Shown piece after piece: positions 1-7,984 of a stretch of 11,974 nt of DNA; within the stretch, counting starts at the first letter, position 1; each line of letters begins with the position of its first letter. Under the pieces are notes generated by a model. The model saw only the letters and a program-made list of their open reading frames with translations, made no database searches and was not told the DNA's origin. The DNA is taken from positions 1 through 11,974 of the forward strand of contig JALTUD010000630.1 in the NCBI GenBank assembly GCA_027047735.1, written 5' to 3'. Position numbers and translations under genes: made by a program. Source of the DNA: Flavobacteriales bacterium (GTDB lineage: Bacteria; Bacteroidota; Bacteroidia; Flavobacteriales_D; Parvicellaceae).

Positions 1-125
1 GATGCAGTCAATATCCCGTCCCGGAAGAAGCCTATGTTTATGCCACACAAAAACTACTCCCAATAGCAAAAACCATTATGTACGGAGAAGCCTGTTCAAC
101 CGTTCCTCTGTTTAAGAAGAAGTAA
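1..125 (+). CDS. C-terminal fragment of an unidentified protein
   Basis: Reading from base 3, an open frame of 40 codons runs from the left edge to TAA at 123-125. The peptide contains PVPEEAYVYATQKLLPIAKT and ends CSTVPLFKKK. The other two + frames hit stops at 64-66 and 113-115. The composition (mixed, one proline-rich patch, lysine-rich end) looks like the tail of a globular protein, but 40 residues are too few for me to assign a family. The gene converges on the phosphodiesterase gene ending at 215. Its stop codon is followed within a few bases by a repeat remnant. I offer no function. Confidence 0.6.
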   Translation, partial: CSQYPVPEEAYVYATQKLLPIAKTIMYGEACSTVPLFKKK

Positions 126-206
126 TACTTAAACATTGAAATAAGCCTTATAAAGCGTTTTTATTGTGCTCAGATGCCCGTGTTAGGGATACCAATCCCT
201 AACGCG
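126..206. repeat. Repeat remnant between convergent genes, related to the 8360-8515 repeat
   Basis: Read on the - strand, this gap starts with the 28-nt palindrome (206 to 179). It continues GGGCATCTGAGCAC, then AAAAACGCTTTATAAG, then TTTCAATGTTTAA. The copy at 8360-8515 has the same order: ATCCCTAACGCG, GGGCAGGTGAGTGC, AAAACG, then AAAACGTTTTATAAG, then TTTCAATATTTAA. The central GCATAG/CTATGG hairpin of that copy is absent here, as if lost between the two AAAACG segments. This is a by-eye alignment. No transposase or coding potential is present. Confidence 0.55.
179..206. repeat. 28-nt palindrome, copy 1
   Basis: GTTAGGGAT and ATCCCTAAC form a perfect 9-bp inverted repeat around ACCA. The flanks CGT and GCG extend the stem to 12 pairs if one G-U pair is allowed. 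The same 28 nt occur at 8344-8371 without a difference. It is followed on the + strand by eight A residues, not T, so it is not a textbook intrinsic terminator in either direction. It could still end transcripts or protect 3' ends, since it lies between two convergent genes. Confidence 0.85.
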
Positions 207-214
207 AAAAAAAA

Positions 215-1072
215 CTACTCATCCGCCAAATGTTCAAACAAATTAGGATAATCCGTTATAATCACATCAATACCTATATCTTTTAATCGATTAAAATCCT
301 TATGCTTATTCACTGTCCAAGCAAACACCTTTACCTCTTTTTCATGAGCATAATGAATCATCTTTTCAGTAATAAACTTATGATAAATCCCCAAAGCATA
401 AGGATTAAAATCAATTTCGGACAATATATTTTTAGCCGACTTACCTATACTTTCATGAAGAAAAACTAACGGAAATTCGGGAGCTTTTTTATGAAGGGCA
501 TCTAGTAGAAGGGCATCAAAACTCATAAAAACAATATTGTGCTTGAAAGGCGAAGTCTCTACTTCACGTAAAACAATATCAATATACTCATCAATAGGAG
601 GTTGAGCGATATTGTAATTTTTTTCTTCGGATTTAATCTCAAAAAGAAGAATTTTATTTCCTAAATCAATTTTTTCAAAAGCCTCCCGAACCAAAGGTTT
701 ATACGTCTTAAAATGCTTCTGTTCAGGAAATTTATCATAAAGCTTTGAACCACAATCATATTGTTCTATCTCTTTTTGAGTAAGGTGATAAATCAAATGA
801 TTCCTTTCTCTTTTTATTTTCTCACCGTCAGGCTTTAAGCAATAAGCCTTATCCATATATTCTTCATGAGAAATAACCAGTTGTTTATCCTTATTCACTA
901 CAACATCCCATTCTATACCATCAATATTGTAAGTCAAGGCATGTTGAAAGGCTTCAATCGTATTCTCCGGCAGTAAGCCTCTACATCCCCTATGTCCGAT
1001 TACAAGAGGGCGATGTTCTGTCGAATTGTTCATCATAAAAAGTAAACTAAGTATTAAGTTAAAAATATACAT
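215..1072 (-). CDS. Glycerophosphodiester phosphodiesterase family protein
   Basis: The product should hydrolyse glycerophosphodiesters to glycerol 3-phosphate plus an alcohol (GDPD family, TIM-barrel fold, related to UgpQ/GlpQ). Numbered from the ATG at 1072 (285 aa), the visible signature is HRG at 27-29, PENTIEAF at 35-42, E54-W-D56, His69, and the metal-site FEIK with E145 and K147. WTVN and the closing IITDYPNLF motif lie near the C terminus. The usual HD is HE here (H69-E70). Together with the downstream YDCG...FPEQ segment, this fits a Bacteroidota subfamily I recall. The first 14 residues are hydrophobic and could be a short signal or anchor without a lipobox cysteine, so periplasmic location is an inference. 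A TTG at 1081 in the same frame is the only earlier start, because TGA precedes it directly. ATG is preferred. The gene lies 37 bp downstream of tamB on the same strand and may be cotranscribed. Confidence 0.92.
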   Translation of the reverse strand: MYIFNLILSLLFMMNNSTEHRPLVIGHRGCRGLLPENTIEAFQHALTYNIDGIEWDVVVNKDKQLVISHEEYMDKAYCLKPDGEKIKRERNHLIYHLTQKEIEQYDCGSKLYDKFPEQKHFKTYKPLVREAFEKIDLGNKILLFEIKSEEKNYNIAQPPIDEYIDIVLREVETSPFKHNIVFMSFDALLLDALHKKAPEFPLVFLHESIGKSAKNILSEIDFNPYALGIYHKFITEKMIHYAHEKEVKVFAWTVNKHKDFNRLKDIGIDVIITDYPNLFEHLADE

Positions 1073-1109
1073 AAAAATCAATCATAAGTAAACGTTCTTT
1101 TAGTCAAAA

Positions 1110-4100
1110 TTATTCCATCTCATCGCATTTCTCTCTTATTTCCCTTTCTTTAAAAGCAGTCTTCATCTTACACCAAAGTTCCCTAAACGAATTAAAATTT
1201 TCTTGATAGAAAATTCCCACTCCTTGTTTATTCGCGTTATTACTCGCTGTTGATATATCATATTCATTTGATTTGTTAAACGCATGTATCTTCAAATTTC
1301 CGTTGTCATTCAATTGATATTCTATATCCACATCACCGATAAAATTTTGAGAACTTTGATTATTCGCACTTCCTGCAGTACCGCTTGACACTCCCAAATT
1401 CGTTGAAATCGTCAGCTTATCATCAAATAATTGTGTTGAAAGAGCCAGAGCAACCTCCTTATTGCTAATTTGGTCACCCGGACGATAATTAAACCCAACA
1501 TCAAAATTATCGGTAAAGTTAGCCAACATATTACTTAATTGATTAGAAAGCACCTCGCTTGTCGTTGAGCCGATAACCCCGCTACTGGCTGTTCCCGAAG
1601 CCACATCAACCCGAGGAATAAATTTATTTAAAATCAATAATGAAAACACTTGTCGATTCATTTCGGTTGGTGTACTTACTATGTTATTCAATATACTCCT
1701 TGCATTTTCATCCGTTCGAGGGAGATTAATATTAAATGTTATATCAGGATTAAAAAGACTATTGGTCAAGTGCATTTCCGTTTCAACAAAAGTCTTTTGT
1801 CTATACAAATCTCTTTCACTTTCGGGCATAATATCATACAAACTTGCTTTTAACGGATACACCGCTGTTATATTAATATCGGCATCATAAGGGTTTCCGT
1901 ACCAACTAATTGTCCCCCCCTCCTTGATTTGAAATTTCTTATTTATAAAATCTTTCAAAGTAAATAAATAACTTCCTTCTTTGATAGTGTAGTTACCAAA
2001 CATATAAAAATCATAAAATTGGTCAATATACATATCGATATGTCCGTTTCCTCTACCTTTCATTACATCACCCACCAACTCATCAAAGACCAATTCTATT
2101 TCGGCATCTTCGGTTACATCAAAACTAAGATTTAAGTTAATCCCATTTAAGTTAACTTCATACTTATCATCCTTATTTTCATCGTTGACAAAAGTTATAA
2201 AATCTTCCAATACGACATCATCCGATCCATAAAGCGGTAAGGTTATATGAGTATTCTTCTCCGATTTAGCATTAACATTTATTTCTACTATTTTTTCATA
2301 ACCAATGGAAACATTACCTGTTGCAAAAGCAGTTCCGTAATACAGAGGATTTTGTGCATAAGTAGAATTCATCACCAATAACGGTTCATCAAAAAAGGTA
2401 AAAAAATCATAACTGTATTTTTGAAAATTATCGTGCATAAACGACCCCACCAAAGTGGCTTGAGCTCCATATTTATCTATAAGTGGTAAACCATCCAAGC
2501 CAATCAAATCAGGCTCAATCCTTATCTTACCAAAAGTAGTATAAGTGGTATTTAACATACTTATGGTAGCTTGAGTTGTATCTAAATATAAATCTCCGGA
2601 AAGTAGAGGTGCTGTGGTTTCGCCCTTAACCAAAAGTTTTCCATTCAAATTCCCTTTAAGATTACTAACTGCATCCGGTAAAAACACATTTACAAATTCT
2701 AAATCTGTCTTTTTAAAATCCAACACAAAGTCCAGATTGTCTTTATCTTTTCGAGGATAGTAATAACCTTGCGTAATTTCAAAATCCTGCTTGCCATTCT
2801 CACGCTCTAAAGTTCCTAAAACTTCTATTCGTTCAAGTTCATAATTCCAATTTGAATTAAATTCCAAATTCCCGATAATATCTTCATTTAGAGAGAATTT
2901 ATCTATCCATGCGTAAGCATCAAAATACATATCATGATACACATCTGCCACAAACCCAGTAAGATTGATGACTCCTCCTATTTTAGTAGCAGTTGAATCT
3001 GTAGAAATAAGGTCATTCAAATTTGCTAATTTAAAACTCCCCAATTCAAAATTAAGTTGATCCACCGCACGTTCCGATATTTTACCATCTAGTGCAACCG
3101 TCTGAAAATGGTTACTGGCAACTAAATTATCGATATGTATCGCCGTAGAATCTATGGTAATATCGGCCTCTCTTTTAATGACCCACTCTCCTATTTTTTT
3201 ACCGTAAAAAGAAGAAGGTAAAACAGAGAAAACAAAATTATCCGGACTTAATATATAACCTTCGGTTTTTATTTTACCCCAGTAAAGGGAATCCCCTCCT
3301 CCCCAAGAAAGATATGCCCCCAGATTATCTTCATAAGCCTTAGACAGCAATTCTATATTTTCTATTTTCAAAGCATCATTAACCTGTAATGTGTCAACCG
3401 AGAAATCGAAAACATAATACGGTTCAAAACCTCCTATTTTTTGCGTAGTATCCAATTGAACCCCCGTAAAACTGAATTCTTTATAGCTAATATTTTCCGA
3501 ACGAAAATACATTTTTAATAAATCTTTATTGCTTTGATATTCACAACTGATTTCCGTATTGGGGGAGACAGTCAATTCCGGATAAAATAAGGAAGTTAAC
3601 ATTGATAAATCATGGACTTTTAAATCCAAATCAAATTGCTGATTGTTTATCGCCACTTTTTCCTTCTCCGTAAATACAGACGGGAGTATCTTGCTCCCCA
3701 ATCCGTAAAGACTTTGAGGAAGAGAATCCAAGTCGTATCTACCTACCATACTTAAATCTGCAAACTTTGCAAAAACATCAATACTATGAAAATTCGTATT
3801 GCTTTGAGATTCAAAAAGAACAGAATCAAAATAATAGTCCTTGCCTTTTTCGTAATACGAAATATCATTTAGATGAATAAAACCACTAAACTCGTCCAAA
3901 TTATTCCCAAAACCATTTGCCTCAACATTCAAACAGAGTACAGAGGTTTCTCTTTCTTTTATCAAGTGCAAATCAAAAAGCCTGGCTCTTTGTATATCGG
4001 CAACAAAATTATAACTAACCGGCGAATCGTTTAAATCTACCCCACCGTCAAAAACAAAATCGATATTTGGATCCGATACCGAAAATTCACCATCAAAAGA

Positions 4101-5585
4101 AGAACGATTAAAACGACCGTCCAACGCTATATTCTGATAAGCGTAACCTCTGTATTCAAAAAGAGGTACATTTCCCTTTATCTTCAAATCCAATTCTTCT
4201 AAAGTTGTTCCTTTGCCCTCTAGTTGTAAATCCGAAGAAACCACCCCCAAATCATCCACCCCTAAAACCTTATTTAACTGTAATCCGGATGTATAAAGCG
4301 TTCCTTTATAAGAAAATAAATTAGACTCACTCAACAAACAATTAGCATCTACATCGGCAGAACCAATATCGGACGCAACATCCATACGAATAGAAAAATC
4401 ATTATAATATCCGTCTAAAACACCGGATAGATTAATAATTCCAAGATGAGTCAACTCGGAAGGTAAAACTAAATCTTTTTCTAACCCAAAATCCTTAAAG
4501 TCAATTTGGTCTATATCTTTTTTTAACGTTTGTGCTTCATCAATATCAACATAAAACAACGCTTCATCCAAATAGGGCAATCCTTTTATTTCCGCATCGC
4601 AACTGATGTATGTTTCGTTCGTTAATCCAATGAATAAATCCTTTGCATAAATTTCATTTACAGGTCCATTAACAACTCCTTTTAAAATCATCTTGTGCTT
4701 CATTTCCTTGATACTTGGAACAAAATAAGATAAGTCTTTTAAACTCAATGTTGAATTTTGAATATCCAAATCCATATAAACCGCATTCACAAAATCATTA
4801 AAATCACCATAGTCTTGATATTTGAAGTCTATTTTTTCAGCCTCAATATTAGTCTCGTCGGTGAGAATACTAACCTTATCAATATTTAGCTTTTCCGGTG
4901 TAACAATCACTTCTGCCGTTATCCCTTTAGGAGAAAAACCTGATTTTTCGTTAAAATGCAAATGGGCAAGATGAAACCCTACCGAAGAATTTTGATTTTT
5001 CAAATGGGTTACCTCTCCGTATAAATCTTCTATCTCTATATGATTATAATCAACTCCATAGTCAATAGCCGGGATATTCCAATCATCATAAGATAGATGC
5101 ACATCGTAAAATTGAATTGCATCAACCAATACTCTAAAATCATTCTTTGCTGTATCCTTTTCAGACGCAAAATAATCTACTATAAATTGATAGTTAAACA
5201 CAGAATCACCTCTGTGTTTTTCCAAATGAGCATGCGTTTTTTTAAAACTTAACTTTTCTAGTAAAACAATGTTCTTTTCCAAATCATACAGCTTTACCTT
5301 ACCCACAAATTCTGAAGCATACATCAACGTGTCTTGTTCTAAATCCTCTACATACAAGCCTTCCACTTTTATGTAATGCAAACCGTTAAAATGAATGTTA
5401 TCTATTTCAATTTTGGAATGTAATTGCGACGATAAATAACGGGCAGATTGTTTCGCTAATTCTCTTTGAAAAAAATGCGTCTGGATAAAAAAAGCAAAAA
5501 GTACAACCAGAAAGAAAATAAACTCTAGTGTGTAGCCTAAAAAATTAAGCAAAAAAGACAATATTTTTTTGGTACTTTTGTACAA
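1110..5585 (-). CDS. tamB: TamB-type translocation/assembly module protein (AsmA-like, DUF490)
   Basis: This 1491-residue protein has the TamB layout. It opens with a short basic start and one hydrophobic anchor (about residues 8-34). A very long beta-strand-rich body of AsmA-like repeats follows. A conserved C-terminal DUF490 region lies roughly from residue 1040 on, with GGTISWYGNPYDADI near 1223-1237 and FNPDITFNINLPRTDENAR near 1288-1306. TamB proteins span the periplasm and work with an Omp85 partner in outer-membrane protein or lipid transport. In Bacteroidota the partner is often TamL, and none is in this window. The start is TTG at 5585: TAA lies in frame three codons upstream (5592-5594) and no ATG follows early, while the TTG gives a plausible MYKSTKK anchor start. 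The gene is divergent from tsaD (77-bp gap), a pairing I remember from this phylum. No frameshift is seen. Confidence 0.93.
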   Translation of the reverse strand: MYKSTKKILSFLLNFLGYTLEFIFFLVVLFAFFIQTHFFQRELAKQSARYLSSQLHSKIEIDNIHFNGLHYIKVEGLYVEDLEQDTLMYASEFVGKVKLYDLEKNIVLLEKLSFKKTHAHLEKHRGDSVFNYQFIVDYFASEKDTAKNDFRVLVDAIQFYDVHLSYDDWNIPAIDYGVDYNHIEIEDLYGEVTHLKNQNSSVGFHLAHLHFNEKSGFSPKGITAEVIVTPEKLNIDKVSILTDETNIEAEKIDFKYQDYGDFNDFVNAVYMDLDIQNSTLSLKDLSYFVPSIKEMKHKMILKGVVNGPVNEIYAKDLFIGLTNETYISCDAEIKGLPYLDEALFYVDIDEAQTLKKDIDQIDFKDFGLEKDLVLPSELTHLGIINLSGVLDGYYNDFSIRMDVASDIGSADVDANCLLSESNLFSYKGTLYTSGLQLNKVLGVDDLGVVSSDLQLEGKGTTLEELDLKIKGNVPLFEYRGYAYQNIALDGRFNRSSFDGEFSVSDPNIDFVFDGGVDLNDSPVSYNFVADIQRARLFDLHLIKERETSVLCLNVEANGFGNNLDEFSGFIHLNDISYYEKGKDYYFDSVLFESQSNTNFHSIDVFAKFADLSMVGRYDLDSLPQSLYGLGSKILPSVFTEKEKVAINNQQFDLDLKVHDLSMLTSLFYPELTVSPNTEISCEYQSNKDLLKMYFRSENISYKEFSFTGVQLDTTQKIGGFEPYYVFDFSVDTLQVNDALKIENIELLSKAYEDNLGAYLSWGGGDSLYWGKIKTEGYILSPDNFVFSVLPSSFYGKKIGEWVIKREADITIDSTAIHIDNLVASNHFQTVALDGKISERAVDQLNFELGSFKLANLNDLISTDSTATKIGGVINLTGFVADVYHDMYFDAYAWIDKFSLNEDIIGNLEFNSNWNYELERIEVLGTLERENGKQDFEITQGYYYPRKDKDNLDFVLDFKKTDLEFVNVFLPDAVSNLKGNLNGKLLVKGETTAPLLSGDLYLDTTQATISMLNTTYTTFGKIRIEPDLIGLDGLPLIDKYGAQATLVGSFMHDNFQKYSYDFFTFFDEPLLVMNSTYAQNPLYYGTAFATGNVSIGYEKIVEINVNAKSEKNTHITLPLYGSDDVVLEDFITFVNDENKDDKYEVNLNGINLNLSFDVTEDAEIELVFDELVGDVMKGRGNGHIDMYIDQFYDFYMFGNYTIKEGSYLFTLKDFINKKFQIKEGGTISWYGNPYDADINITAVYPLKASLYDIMPESERDLYRQKTFVETEMHLTNSLFNPDITFNINLPRTDENARSILNNIVSTPTEMNRQVFSLLILNKFIPRVDVASGTASSGVIGSTTSEVLSNQLSNMLANFTDNFDVGFNYRPGDQISNKEVALALSTQLFDDKLTISTNLGVSSGTAGSANNQSSQNFIGDVDIEYQLNDNGNLKIHAFNKSNEYDISTASNNANKQGVGIFYQENFNSFRELWCKMKTAFKEREIREKCDEME

Positions 5586-5601
5586 GACAAATTATTTATA
5601 A

Positions 5602-5609
5602 CGAAGATA
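5602..5609 (-). promoter_or_regulatory. Possible -7 box of tamB
   Basis: On the - strand this reads TATCTTCG, one base from the Bacteroidota -7 consensus TAnnTTTG. Transcription would start near 5597, giving a leader of about a dozen bases before the TTG at 5585. No clear TTTG -33 box is seen. In such AT-rich DNA a one-mismatch hit is weak evidence. Confidence 0.3.
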
Positions 5610-5662
5610 AAAAAGATGCTCTATTTTGGCGACTTTTCCCTTCAAATTATCACATCAATTAA

Positions 5663-6691
5663 ATGAACAAAGATAACATCATTCTTGGTATTGAATCAAG
5701 TTGCGACGATACTTCCGCGGCAATCATCAAAAACGGCACTATTTTATCCAATATTACCGCCAATCAAGATGTACATAACAAATACGGAGGCGTAGTGCCC
5801 GAACTTGCCTCTCGAGCCCATCAGCAAAACATTGTTCCCGTAGTTGATTTGGCTCTAAAAGAAGCAGGAATTGACACTAATGACCTATCTGCAATAGCTT
5901 TTACTCAAGGTCCCGGTCTTTTAGGCTCTTTACTGGTCGGAGCTACATTTGCCAAATCATTAAGTCTTGGACTCTCTATCCCCTTGATTGGTGTCAACCA
6001 CATGAAAGGGCATATTTTAGCTCATTTTATCCAAAAGCAAGGAGAAGAAAAAAACGTCCCGAAATTTCCTTTTCTTTGCCTTACCGTATCCGGTGGACAC
6101 ACACAAATTGTTAAAGTTTCCGCCCCTCTAAAAATGGAAGTACTTGGAGAAACCATCGATGATGCCGCAGGAGAAGCCTTTGACAAAGCCGCTAAATTAT
6201 TAGGTCTTCCCTACCCCGGAGGTCCCCTAATTGACAAACACGCCCAATCGGGAAATAAAGACCGTTTTAAATTTACCTTCCCGAAAATAGAAGGTTACCG
6301 ATATAGTTTCAGCGGACTGAAAACCCAGTTCATGAACTTCCTGAAAAAAGAATTACAAAAAGATGAAAACTTCATCGAAAACAACCTCAACGATATTTGT
6401 GCTTCTTATCAAGCTCATATTATTGAATACTTATTTCAAAAATTAAAAAAGGCTGCCTTCAACGAAAACATCAACCAAATAGCCATAGCCGGAGGCGTAT
6501 CCGCCAACAGTTACCTCAGAAACAAACTACAAGAACTAGGCAAAAAACACGGTTGGAAAACCTTTATTCCCGAATTTGAATACTGCACCGACAATGCAGG
6601 AATGATTGCTATTACAGGCTATTTTCAATACCTGGAAAAAGATTTCGCTCAACAAACCATTATCCCCAATGCCCGTTTGAAAATAGAATAG
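5663..6691 (+). CDS. tsaD: tRNA N6-adenosine threonylcarbamoyltransferase, TsaD
   Basis: TsaD transfers the threonylcarbamoyl group from threonylcarbamoyl-AMP to A37 of ANN-decoding tRNAs (t6A), working in the cytoplasm with TsaB and TsaE. The 342-residue length is normal. Family motifs are in order: GIESSCDDT (9-17), GGVVPELASRAH (42-53), the metal ligands in NHMKGH (His113, His117), SGGHTQ (143-148), the DDAAGEAFDKAAKLLGLPYP segment, YSFSGLKTQ, IAGGVSAN, and CTDNAGM with the metal-binding Asp310. Every residue I would expect at the active site is present. The ATG at 5663 starts directly before the conserved N-terminal strand. The promoter is unclear: the nearest -7-like string is TATTTTGG around 5621-5628, an imperfect match. 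tamB diverges upstream, and a membrane protein gene follows after 17 nt. Confidence 0.98.
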   Translation: MNKDNIILGIESSCDDTSAAIIKNGTILSNITANQDVHNKYGGVVPELASRAHQQNIVPVVDLALKEAGIDTNDLSAIAFTQGPGLLGSLLVGATFAKSLSLGLSIPLIGVNHMKGHILAHFIQKQGEEKNVPKFPFLCLTVSGGHTQIVKVSAPLKMEVLGETIDDAAGEAFDKAAKLLGLPYPGGPLIDKHAQSGNKDRFKFTFPKIEGYRYSFSGLKTQFMNFLKKELQKDENFIENNLNDICASYQAHIIEYLFQKLKKAAFNENINQIAIAGGVSANSYLRNKLQELGKKHGWKTFIPEFEYCTDNAGMIAITGYFQYLEKDFAQQTIIPNARLKIE

Positions 6692-6692
6692 T

Positions 6693-6700
6693 TACCTTTG
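6693..6700 (+). promoter_or_regulatory. -7 box (TACCTTTG) of the membrane protein gene
   Basis: TACCTTTG matches TAnnTTTG exactly and begins two bases after the tsaD stop codon (TAG, 6689-6691). A start site 5-8 bases downstream would fall at about 6705-6708, directly at the TTG initiation codon (6709). This suggests a leaderless or almost leaderless transcript. No TTTG is found at the usual -33 distance. The nearest, at 6676-6679, is too close. Confidence 0.5.
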
Positions 6701-6708
6701 TCATCACT

Positions 6709-7887
6709 TTGAAAAAGAAAATAAACATAGCTCTCTCTTATTTCCTGATTGCGGGAATTTTTGGAATCTTATTACGCTTAGACCGCTTCAATAACATAGG
6801 CATCGTCTATAAAAACTTTCTGAACACCCATTCACATATTGCACTTTTAGGCTGGCTATATAATTTATTCTTAGTTTACATACAATACAATTATTACCAA
6901 AACAACAATCCACGAATAAACAAAATATTCATAGCCTCACAATTTACTTTCTTAGGCATGCTGTTCAGCTTCCCTTTTGTCGGCTACGCCCCTATTTCTA
7001 TTGTCTTTTCAACATTGTATTTATTTACAAGCTATTGGCTCATTATAACTCTATTTCAAAAGAAAAGCAAACAACCCACAATCACATCAAAATACCTAAA
7101 AACAGGAGGAGTATTCTTATTCCTTTCCAGTTTAGGACCTTACGCCTTAGGCTATTTTATGGCAAACAAAATGCAAGGCTCAATCGGACATCACCTTTCG
7201 TTATATTGGTTTCTGCACTTCTTATTCAACGGGTATTTTACGATGGTCTTCTTAGCTATGCTTTCCGGAAAAATTCAAGAAATTCACCCGCAAACAGAGA
7301 AAACTCAAAACCTAATTTTTAATCTTTTCGCATGGTCAACCCTTCCGCTTTATGCACAATTCATTACCATTTTACATCCTGCCAACTGGGTGTATATCAC
7401 TTCTTTTGTAGCTTCCTCCCTTCAATTGTACGCCTTTTATTTACTCACCCGTTCACTAATTAAAATAGCTCGAAAACAACGAGCAATCAGCAAAATTCTA
7501 TTTACCCTGTTTACCATTTCTTTCTTTCTAAAACTTCTATTTCAATTTTTCGCAAGCCTTCCATTCACCTACACCTTTGTCGCTCAATCCAAACCCACGC
7601 TCATCATCGGATTCGTACATTTAGTAATGCTGGGTATGTTTACCTTTTTCTTTCTTTGGTATTACAGAGCTCAAAAATCAATTTCATCAACCAAAACCGG
7701 CAATATCTTTACCCTACTGCTTATCGCCGGCGTACTACTATCAGAATTATTACTGTTCTCCCAAGCCTTTTCATTATACGCCTTTCACCAATCCATTCCT
7801 CATTACTTTGCATCACTTTTCTCTGTCAGTTTACTCTTACCCCTCGGAATTGCAGGACTACTCTATTCCAACCTAACAAAAAAATAA
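6709..7887 (+). CDS. Polytopic membrane protein, NnrS / oxidase subunit I-like
   Basis: This 392-residue, highly hydrophobic protein has about 12 predicted membrane segments by eye. Histidines sit in or beside helices: THSHIALLGW (His41, His43) at the start of helix 2, GHHLSLYWFLH (His161, His162, His170), and FVHLVMLG (His304). The HSH...LGW and VHLVMLG patterns resemble heme-binding sites in NnrS and in the CcoN/heme-copper oxidase subunit I fold. A heme or copper role in nitric oxide or oxygen metabolism is therefore possible but not shown. No other oxidase subunits or cytochromes are nearby. The start is TTG at 6709, giving MKKKIN before helix 1. No ATG fits. It follows tsaD by 17 nt but seems to have its own -7 box. 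A stretch of structured repeats begins 10 bp after its stop. Confidence 0.8.
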   Translation: MKKKINIALSYFLIAGIFGILLRLDRFNNIGIVYKNFLNTHSHIALLGWLYNLFLVYIQYNYYQNNNPRINKIFIASQFTFLGMLFSFPFVGYAPISIVFSTLYLFTSYWLIITLFQKKSKQPTITSKYLKTGGVFLFLSSLGPYALGYFMANKMQGSIGHHLSLYWFLHFLFNGYFTMVFLAMLSGKIQEIHPQTEKTQNLIFNLFAWSTLPLYAQFITILHPANWVYITSFVASSLQLYAFYLLTRSLIKIARKQRAISKILFTLFTISFFLKLLFQFFASLPFTYTFVAQSKPTLIIGFVHLVMLGMFTFFFLWYYRAQKSISSTKTGNIFTLLLIAGVLLSELLLFSQAFSLYAFHQSIPHYFASLFSVSLLLPLGIAGLLYSNLTKK

Positions 7888-7904
7888 AAATAATTTGGGC
7901 GTTC

Positions 7905-7964
7905 CCATTACAGCATAAAACTATTATTGCGTTCCAACGCAAAAATAGTTTAACGCCGTAATGG
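7905..7964. repeat. First hairpin of repeat A
   Basis: Three nested perfect stems are visible: CCATTAC 7905-7911 with GTAATGG 7958-7964, AAACTATT 7918-7925 with AATAGTTT 7944-7951, and TTGCG 7927-7931 with CGCAA 7938-7942 (loop TTCCAA). Unpaired spacers between stems are short. It starts 17 nt after the stop of the membrane protein gene. There is no T-run after it, so it is not a typical terminator. Confidence 0.8.
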
Positions 7965-7984
7965 TCGGGCTATCACTACTCACT

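Noticed and set aside
179..214. Palindrome plus A-run as a classical intrinsic terminator
   Set aside because: On the + strand the stem is followed by A residues; on the - strand the T-run precedes the stem. Neither gives stem-then-U.
1650..1890. Two short + strand open frames (67 and 69 codons) opposite tamB
   Set aside because: They lie inside the strongly supported tamB gene on the other strand, overlap each other, and show no family features.
7035..7322. 95-codon frame within the membrane protein gene
   Set aside because: It is in a shifted frame of a convincing hydrophobic protein and has no recognisable motif.
7656..7961. 101-codon frame crossing the end of the membrane protein gene into repeat A
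   Set aside because: Most of it is an out-of-frame reading of the gene, and its end lies in hairpin sequence.
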